From assembly GCA_025094145.1 (NCBI GenBank), contig JALLLS010000092.1:61491-125490 (forward strand): a stretch of DNA of 64,000 nucleotides, written 5' to 3'. The notes below the pieces were generated by a model. The model did not search any database. It was not told where the DNA came from and saw nothing but the letters and a program-made list of their open reading frames with translations. A program made the position numbers and the translations under genes. The stretch comes from Spinellus fusiger (lineage: Eukaryota > Mucoromycota > Mucoromycetes > Mucorales > Phycomycetaceae). This document shows positions 56,359 through 64,000 of the stretch, one piece after another (position 1 is the first letter of the stretch; the number at the start of each line of letters is the position of its first letter).

Positions 56359-57378
56359 CTATTCTTTTATTTTTTCTCCATCATTTCCCTCCCATAGACG
56401 AAGACTGTGGTCATAAAAGGAACATGAGGCCACCAAATTATCATGCATAAAAGACCAGTCTGCTCCATACACCATAGAACTGTGCTCTGTAAACGACTGA
56501 GTCACTTGTCCATCTACTATCACAAACGCACCCGCATGCATAGACGCTGTTAATAGAGTATTTTTTCTTGTAGGATGCCACTTTAACCGCCATATCCCTC
56601 CTCCTGGCGTATGGACTGTTTTGAGAGGCATCCGCATAGACCGTGTGTCCCAGTAATACACATGCTCATCATAACTCCCACTCACTAACAAGTGCTCGTC
56701 ATGAGGAGACGACTGAATAGCTGTCACACCCATACTGTGACGTTTATTAGTCCACAGAGGCACTTGCGTACGACTGTCCCATCCCTTGAAAAGACCGTCG
56801 TCTGCTCCAGAGTATAGGGTGCGTGTGTCGTGACTGTGGAAAGCCGTCGTCCATACCTCCAAGTCATGCGCATGCCACTGGTCCTGTACTTTCCACTCAC
56901 TCTCTGTGGATGTGACAGTAGAAAGAGACCCATCAGAGTGAGAAATAGCAATACGGTGGTCACAAGGGTCCACACGGTTCGCCCATTCAAGGGATAAACA
57001 AAGAGTGGTTGTGTCTGCTACTTGGACATGGGCCAAAGGAGCCAGTTGGTGGTGTTGAGTGACTGAGTGCAGTTGAAGTCCACCCACAGAATCCACCACT
57101 GCAAGTGCTTGTTGTTGATGCTGAAGAAGAGCATGACTCCATTTGATATCAAGAATAGCAGGCCCTTCAATTGTTTGGTGGAGTTGCAGTGGGTGTGGAC
57201 TAGAGGGAGAAGGATCCATCGTCAGTACATATAGCTTTCCCTTGCGTATTTGAGTGGTGTCGTTGGATTCATCTGTGAGTTGGTATGTACCACACACTAG
57301 GAGGTCCTTAGCATGGGGCCAAGGACAGAATTCCACACAATCTGCACTGTAGCCAGTATCAAACTGCACTCTGGACAT
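56359..57378 (-). CDS. DPH7: Diphthine methyltransferase DPH7 (WD40)
   Basis: A single-exon frame of 339 residues. Family knowledge: DPH7 (yeast RRT2, human WDR85) hydrolyses the methyl ester of methylated diphthine so that diphthamide on elongation factor 2 can be completed. Sequence landmarks: the N-terminal DTGYSADCVEFCPWPHAKDL and VCGTYQL with GKLYVLTMD; AILDIKWSH; and WD40 blades with TLYSGADDGLFKGWDSRT, LLVSGSYDEHVYYWDTRSMR, GGGIWRLKWHPTRKNTLLTA and VASCSFYDHSLRLWEG. The YSAD and GGGIWR motifs separate DPH7 from generic WD40 proteins. Full length for the family, no lesions. It is convergent or tandem with the ETF gene on the same strand, about 120 bp apart. Confidence 0.92.
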   Translation of the reverse strand: MSRVQFDTGYSADCVEFCPWPHAKDLLVCGTYQLTDESNDTTQIRKGKLYVLTMDPSPSSPHPLQLHQTIEGPAILDIKWSHALLQHQQQALAVVDSVGGLQLHSVTQHHQLAPLAHVQVADTTTLCLSLEWANRVDPCDHRIAISHSDGSLSTVTSTESEWKVQDQWHAHDLEVWTTAFHSHDTRTLYSGADDGLFKGWDSRTQVPLWTNKRHSMGVTAIQSSPHDEHLLVSGSYDEHVYYWDTRSMRMPLKTVHTPGGGIWRLKWHPTRKNTLLTASMHAGAFVIVDGQVTQSFTEHSSMVYGADWSFMHDNLVASCSFYDHSLRLWEGNDGEKIKE

Positions 57379-57499
57379 GTAAGAAAGTAGTCAATAAAAA
57401 GAAGAGAAGGGCGTTGTTTATTTTGGTGATGGATTGTTTACTGTTTATTTTAGTGTGGATGAATCGGACTGTCCTTTGGATGAGACTGGGGAAAAGAGA

Positions 57500-58557
57500 T
57501 TAAAGCACCTTGGCTTCATTCTTAAGCTTGTGGATTAAATCATCCACACTGTCTACTTTACGACCTCCCACACGCTTGGCAGGCTCCTCTACTTTGAGGG
57601 TTTGGAGACGAGGAGAGATATCCACGCCTAAATCTTGTGGTGTGATTTTGACAATAGGCTTTTTCTTTGCCTTCATAATATTAGGAAGAGAAGCATAGCG
57701 TGGAACATTGAGTCTAAGAACAAGCAAAAACACACAGAAGCAATATCAATAGCAGTCCCATAAACAACTCAACTAAGCTACCTTAGATCGGTGGTGACAA
57801 TGGCAGGCAAGTTGGCCTTGACAGTCTCCAATCCACCGTCAATCTCACGTGTGACTTTGATGGAAGTGCCTTCTACCTCTACTTTAGAGGCAAATGTAGT
57901 CTATTGCACCCCTCCCCCCTCATTCATCAGTACCGCTTGTAGACACCAACACCACAGAGCGTGGGAAAATAAAGACTGCCTTTTTCTACTATGTTTTCTT
58001 TCTTGTTTTTTTTCTTTTATTACCTGAGGCCAGTTCAACAGACCCGCCAACATTTGTCCAGTTTGGCTGGCGTCATCATCAATGGCTTGCTTTCCAAGAA
58101 TAATCAGGTCTGGCTTCTTCTCCTGCTTGTTAACATAAGCCTGGATGAGTTTGGCCACAGCAAGAGGCTGGAGAGTGCTGTCAGCACCAACTTCTACGTG
58201 AACTGCACTGTCAGCACCCATAGCAAGAGCAGTGCGCAATGTTTCTTGGCTCTTGGTGGTGCCACAGGTAATAGCTACCACTTCAATGTCTTTGTTTTTC
58301 TCCTTCATGCGCACAGCTTCCTCCACAGCAATTTCATCAAAAGGGTTCATGCTGTGCTTGACACTACGGTCGACATCGGTTTTTGCTGGATTGACGCGTA
58401 CCTTGACAGCTGTTTCTGTATGAGATACCTTTTCTCTTCTTATAGATGATAACAGGAAGAAGAAAAAGAAGAAAAAGAAAAAGAAGAAGAAAAAGAAGGA
58501 CCTACCATAGTCAATCACACGCTTGACAGGAACAAAAATACGAAGAGAACTGGCCAT
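57500..58557 (-). CDS. Electron transfer flavoprotein subunit beta
   Basis: Four exons (58506-58557, 58024-58415, 57782-57900, 57500-57713) give 258 residues, the normal length. The protein begins [17 protein letters not shown] and continues [66 protein letters not shown] (the AMP/adenine-nucleotide-binding loop and ETF signature), and ends [20 protein letters not shown] ... [15 protein letters not shown]. It forms the ETF alpha/beta dimer in the mitochondrial matrix and passes electrons from acyl-CoA and other dehydrogenases to ETF-ubiquinone oxidoreductase. As in other ETF-beta proteins, no long cleavable presequence is evident. The first intron contains a TTCTTTTTC repeat. Confidence 0.95.
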
Positions 58558-58632
58558 AGTAGAAGGGATGAAAAAAGAGGAGACGCATGTGAGCGGGGTG
58601 TCTGAACTGTCTTTTGTATAGAATGACGTCAT

Positions 58633-59068
58633 ATATCATTGTATGTCACATGTCAATTTGAAATGAAAAGATGATAATGATAATATTAAGTAATAATAAA
58701 AAGAGAATACAAAAAGGATGTTGTTATTTGGACTGCAAAATACTTTTTTTTATTTATTTATTTTTGGGGGTGGATTGCCTAAATAAGAATTTAGCTGATT
58801 CACCGTAAAAATGAGAATATTTTGCACTAAATCCAAAAACAATAAAATAGCCTTTCTTTGAAGTATAGATTGAAAAATATTAACACCGTCGTCAGTAGAA
58901 TCTTTAAAGCATAATCATCGTTGGACTGTATGATATAGAGTAATCAATATAGCTAGTAGTACAATAGATTAGACGTGAAAATATAAGAGTAGTGTCGTTT
59001 TATTTTAATAAAGTTCCTTTTCTTTAAGTTTTATTATTGTTGGTTTATATTCTTTTTTTTTAAAAAAA
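58633..59068. other. AT-rich spacer upstream of the ETF gene, no gene seen
   Basis: No motif or repeat that I can support apart from a T10/A7 junction at about 59056. Confidence 0.45.
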
Positions 59069-61342
59069 TTGCATAACTCCACCATGTTTGATATGGAAGA
59101 ATTATCTACTTGTGATGATTTTGCAAATAATGACCACAAGCTCCATTATCGGATAAACCTTGTCAATCAAGACATCAAAGAAATACAACTTGATTCAAAA
59201 ATGACTGAAGCCGATATGAACGATGATGTATTTGGAAAAAGCTCTACTATAGAATGTACTCTTTGGGAGAATGATAAAATATCTGAAGTAGAAGGCAATA
59301 GCGATGAATGCTATGAATATTTCATTAGTGTATCATTTACTATGGAATCACCTTCAAACCTCGGTCCAATTAGAGCACTTGAGTTGATACTCGAGTCTGC
59401 TTATTCTTTTGTAAATAAACACTTATTTGAATTTGTTAAAAATAATAATCAGATCCTGATGGAAAAGGTTCTTTCAGAGATTGTGAGTTGATCTGTGATA
59501 GAGGAAGATAGCCCATCAGTACCATAATTTACCCAAAGCCTTCTAGTAAACAACATCATTCTGGTAGATCCAAAAGAATTGACTGTTCATTCAGCTAGTA
59601 TATTGGTCGCAAGAAAGGATAGTTTCTTATTACAGTGAAGAACAGTACTCAAAAGCACTTACCAACAAAAGAAGAATACAACGGTCATGCATTGCCTAGA
59701 CACCTAACAGAAGATCAGAAAAGACTGTTTCTGTAATGATTAAGTCCGGTGCATCACCATTCAATAGGATGACTGCCTTGATGCAAAGATATACAGGTAG
59801 ATCTATCGATAAGAGAGCGATATAAAATGAAATTGGAAAGCATAGAGAAGATGCATTGAACAACAAGCTTCCGATTCACTCCCTTATTGATAAGTTGAAT
59901 GAAAATGGAAGCTATTACTACGAGTTAAAATATGAAGCAACTTTAGAAAGATTGACTGGCTTTTTTCTTTGCTATAAATACTCTGTGAAGCTTTTTGAAA
60001 GATACTCAACCGTTCTTGTAATTGATGCTACATATAAAAAAAATCGTTAAAAGATGCCAATGGTACAAATAGTTATTATCACAAACTCGTATAGTACATT
60101 TATTCTTGACGTTATCTTCATCAGAAACAAGAAAGTAGATTATTACACTTGGATTTTAAGCCAGATGAAACGCTTTTGCTTTTCTAAGAAGCATTATCCC
60201 AAAGTTGTGGTAATGGATCATGAGCTGGTGCTGATGAATGCCTAGGAATACAGTTTTACCCAGTGTTTTATCCGAACTGAAGAATAAAGAGACTGAGTGA
60301 TGACAGGACTTGATCCAAGATTAGATTGCTTCTATTTAGTGAAATATACAACTCTTTATATACTAATCAATTGCCATAGTTACACTTATGTGCTTTCTGT
60401 AGTCAAGTCTACACACATGACCCTAATTATGTATCAGTGTTAATGCAATTGGTTGGTGCTGCTTTTATTAGACATGTCTCTGTATTCACTCTGGACACAA
60501 CACCCAGGCTACTCGTTTACTATGTCAATAGTATATATCTATGAATGATTTATCCAGCCTTGTAAAGTATTTTCCTGGGATTGATAATAATAATAAAAAG
60601 TGACAAAGTTTAAAAACATGGAATATTCTTACTGAATACTCTTTGATAGAAATGAATTACAACGAAAAGTTTGTTCACTTGTATTTATTTAACTTGAATT
60701 CTTCTTTCAAAATAATTAGAGCTGTATGCTCATATAGATTTATATCTGCTTAGACTAACAAAATACTACACTTCAACTCCACACCTTCCAGGTTTGAAGG
60801 TTCATGTTCTCTTATGAAACGAGAGATAAGAGCCAGAACTGGGGATCTAAATGTTGTATTTGAGCACATTGATAATATCTAATTTTGCTCTTCGTAAGGT
60901 GTATTCTCAATTCTGTTTGTTCAAGCGTCATCAACTAAATGCTAATCCCAGATATAAAATGAAGCACTGCTGAGGTATGCTCACTGCTACTTTAAGATTA
61001 CCTTGGGCACATAAAATTGAAAATTTGTGTAGTTTGTAGCAGCTTTTTCTGCTTAAATCAGATTTCAATCAACAATAGTGGCTCAGATTGCCCGAGCAGG
61101 TGAAATCTTTCAAAGATTGTTTGTTACCATTTCCCGATCTCCCTATTCCCACATATGAACTGTGTATTGAGGAATTTGTGGATCCAGAAGAGCAAATGGA
61201 AAACGGCATAGAAAGAGAAAACGAGCTCCATAAGAGATGCGAATTAATTGAAAACCATAACGCAGAAATATTTAGAAAACAGGCCAAAATAAATGACAAA
61301 CTTTTCACTGATGAAAGTGTAGAAAAACTAAGACAAAAGTAA
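59069..61342 (+). pseudogene. MULE (Mutator-like) transposase relic
   Basis: The order of decayed blocks fits a fungal MULE transposase. An acidic N-terminal part (59069-59491) is open for 140 residues. 59856-60050 reads ERLTGFFLCYKYSVKLFERY then VLVIDATYKKN (first catalytic Asp). 60054-60245 reads MPMVQIVIITNSYSTFILDV, then YYTWILSQMKRF and VVVMDHELVLMNA (second Asp). A C-terminal charged segment lies at 61088-61342. Stops and frameshifts separate the blocks, so it is inactive. No terminal inverted repeats were found. Confidence 0.75.
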
Positions 61343-62380
61343 CTATACTATAGTAAAGTATAAACTATATAAACTTTAATCAAAACAATATCAAATTCAG
61401 ATATAGAAGTCTTGAGCCTCATAAACAGATTGTCATCAGAGACATCAAGATAAGAATTAAAAACAACAACCTTGATCTTGATATATATGTTCCTGAAGTT
61501 CAATAATCAAGAGGTCGTCCTAAAAATTCTGGAAACTAAAAGCAAGACCTTAATATGTCAATCAATCAAAGAGATTCTTCTCAGTTTGAGTACGCTCTAC
61601 AGACACACACACAAAAGAGTAAACAATTACAAAATAATTTACCTTGGAAAATAAGTCTGCTTTAGCCAAGAGAAAAACAAAAACAAAAATTCTCGTTTCA
61701 GAAAAATAAAATCAAAAGCAAAATAACGAGACACAGACATTTTTTTTTACCAATTATCTATCCGATGAAAGTGGCACTACCATCAGGGGAAAAGCCTCTG
61801 CCTTTGGTACTACCTCTTGTAGAAAATAACCACTGGGTCACACTTAAAATAAAGAGGTCAATAAAAAATAACCTGGCCTCTATTTAATAATCCGCACCCT
61901 TTGGCAATGCAGGCTTTATCATGAAAAGACACCACCAAGTCTTTATGGACTAGGCACTTGTCATTTGAATAGAAATACACAAAAGATGGTATGTTATTTA
62001 TGAATGAATTCTAAAAAATATTTTATATCCTAGAGTAGAAGCCACTTCCCTGGAATTATAAAAGTACAATGAACTTCATACAAACTTATCATTGTATAAC
62101 GATTATTCCCAAGTATGAAATCTGTAATAATAATAATAAAAGCTATATTTTGATAAGTATACTGACTTAGCCAAAAAACACAAGTAGATTTTTTTGGATG
62201 AGAACATGGGAACTGAAATATTTTGCGGTCCGAATAACAAAGTACACTCACCATCATGGGTCAACGATGACACTCACTAACACACAAAAACAGAATAAAA
62301 AAGAAAACATCATAACAATGTCCAACTTTCTTATTCATCCTTTTCACACAATGAATTGGCTTTGAAGGTGTTCCGAAGAA
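61343..62380. other. AT-rich spacer before the rRNA relic, no gene seen
   Basis: No gene or repeat end that I can support. Confidence 0.45.
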
Positions 62381-62384
62381 CAAA

Positions 62385-62775
62385 TTCAAGGACAAGAGCT
62401 TAATCTCAGTACATCGCAGCAATAAAGCCACTCAACTACTTACAATGCTCCGTCAGTTTTATGTCGTCTGCATGCGATTCATCACATCTCCGTATTAGCA
62501 TTATCATAAAGCTGAGGTCAATGGCACCTTTCCGCACCAACAACTGGTCAGCAAAATATGGTATTCAGTCTTGCGACCTATTTGTACTCATCTAGTACAG
62601 GAGATATTCATTTAGTATCGTTTCCAGCATGGATTCTGACTTTGAGGCGTTGAGTCATTATCCATCAAATGATAGCTTTGTGGCATTGGTATTTCAACCA
62701 GCCGCAAATATCAATCATTTGAATGAAGCGTTCCTCTCGTACTAACTTCAATTACTGTTACGATACCGATACCAT

Positions 62776-62811
<36 letters not shown>

Positions 62812-64000
62812 TACCCAGCTCACGTTCCCTATTAGTGGATGAACAATCCAACGCCTACAGAATCCTGCTTCTGTAGGATAGGATGAGCCAACACTGAAGA
62901 ATCAAAAAGCAACGTCGCTATGAACGCTTGGCTGCCACAAGCCAGTTATTCCTGTAGTAGCTTTTCTGGAACCTCTAGCCTTAAGACTTGAGGAAGTCTA
63001 AAGGATCGATAGGCCATACTCCCCACTTGACAATGTCAATAACATGAGTCACGCCATAAAGACGTTTAAGACCAGAAGATGAGCCGTGAAGCCCAATCCC
63101 ACATGATTATTTAAGTAAAAGAAAACAATAAGGGTAGTGGTATTTCATTAGTGCCGAAGCTCCCACCTATCCTACACCCCCTATGTCTCTTTACAATGTC
63201 AAACTAGAGTCAAGCTCAACAGAGTCTTCTTTTCCTGCTGATTTTGCCAAGCCCATCCCCTTGGCTGTGGTTTCGCAAGATAGTAGATAAGGGACAGTTG
63301 GAATCTCATTAATATATCAACCCTGAGACCTCTTTCATAGGATGATACATTTGGAAACCATAATGAAGAATGTTTACTCACCTCGTCTATCCACACTTGG
63401 TTGTGCTTCACATTGAGCCGACGCCAATTTTTGGTCGTTGTAATATTATGTTTTAATTAGACAGTCAGATTCACTTTGTACATACCAATTCTGGGTCAGT
63501 TGTAATAAAAAAAACTCTGATAGTATAAACAAAGCTTTGACTTCTAGCCATGTACTTCTGAAAGCACAAAGCCAGCAGGTATATAAACATTCACAGATTC
63601 AATCTTCTCCTATCTAAATTAATTCTTTGTGTTGTATATTTCCATGTCTACAAAATACTGAGCACAATCCACTACTTGACCTCAGAAATCACCAACACGG
63701 ATTTTTTTTAAAAAAAAAACCACACAAAAATTTCAATGTTCATATAGCCCATATCTAATCACACCATTACCAACAACTAAAATCTGACAGATTGTTAGAA
63801 CCAATCCTTATTCCGAAGTTGCAAATATATTTTGCCAACTTCCCTTATCCACATCTCACCATTAACTAGAGGCTTTCCACTTTGAAGACCTGATGTGGTT
63901 ATGAGTACGACTAGACAGGAATATTTCACTTTCTCTTGGATTTTCAATGATCAGTATGAATGCACCAGACACTGCATAAAGTACAATGCTCTAGCAGACG
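62385..64000 (-). pseudogene. 28S (LSU) rRNA relic, 3' part
   Basis: On the minus strand the sequence follows the 3' third or more of eukaryotic large-subunit rRNA. Long conserved stretches are recognisable at 62735-62840 (CATCAGTAGGGTAAAACTAA, CTGTCTCACGACGGTCTA), 62930-63040 (GCCACAAGCCAGTTATTCCT, GGATCGATAGGCC) and 63130-63290. Farther right it decays: 63310-63420, then ATGTTTTAATTAGACAGTCA (63448-63467), and CATTAACTAGAGGCTTTCCA with ATGAGTACGACTAG near 63860-63920. About 120-130 nt of universally conserved sequence is missing at about 63019 (GGCCATACTCCCCACTTGAC). Many changes are C to T or G to A at former CpG sites. The gene continues beyond the window. Not a working rRNA. Confidence 0.88.

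Noticed and set aside
63300..63420. R2-type retrotransposon insertion in the 28S gene, suggested by sudden loss of similarity
   Set aside because: Weak but continuous rRNA similarity (GATACATTTGGAAACC, then ATTTAC...TTGGTTG) is seen on the far side, so it is decay rather than an insertion.

Overview
The window looks like a fungal nuclear genome, most likely an early-diverging fungus (Mucoromycota, perhaps Mucorales; this placement is inference). The genes carry many short GT-AG introns, are compact, and include typical fungal orthologues. The spaces between them are AT-rich and full of decaying Tc1/mariner-type DNA transposons. No prokaryotic features were seen. All spliced models were built by hand from splice signals, reading phase and protein-family resemblance; totals are multiples of three in every complete model.

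Region by region. 0-2.3 kb: a partial NAD(P)H-hydrate dehydratase gene and a GT8 (glycogenin-like) glycosyltransferase, both minus strand. 4.1-7.25 kb: a transposon with long terminal inverted repeats that carries a LINE-ORF1/Gag-like gene and has a second Tc1 element nested in it. 8-10 kb: a decayed Fanzor (TnpB-like) nuclease and a Tc1 relic. 11.0-11.7 kb: tRNA-splicing endonuclease SEN34. 12.1-13.5 kb: a 625-bp inverted repeat that appears perfect. 13.7-18.6 kb: a cysteine-rich membrane protein and a 21-exon CLC chloride channel/transporter. 19.0-20.6 kb: an inverted copy of half of the 4-kb composite, itself ending in TA on both sides. 21.5-27.3 kb: a two-TM protein, Tc1 relics, a decayed secreted-peptide gene and an F-box/LRR protein. 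28.3-32.1 kb: three consecutive Tc1-like elements.

33.6-42.6 kb is the best-preserved gene block: a secreted proline-rich peptide, a FYVE-RING E3 ligase, a KHDC4-like two-KH RNA-binding protein and an RNF220-like E3 ligase. 43-56 kb is gene-poor and bounded by a near-identical inverted duplication. It holds an LTR-like relic, several Tc1 relics and a secreted repeat-peptide gene (52.7 kb) with a signal peptide, nine 20-residue repeats and dibasic sites. 56.3-58.6 kb encodes the diphthamide-pathway protein DPH7 and the electron-transfer flavoprotein beta subunit. 59-61.3 kb is a MULE relic. 62.4-64 kb is a mutated, deleted copy of the 3' part of the 28S rRNA gene.

The cellular genes are housekeeping functions with no shared pathway. 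The accessory content offers the most: a hybrid-ended composite transposon, a transposon carrying a retroelement-type gene, a Fanzor relic, and a three-member secreted repeat-peptide family sharing promoter, signal peptide and 3' flank.
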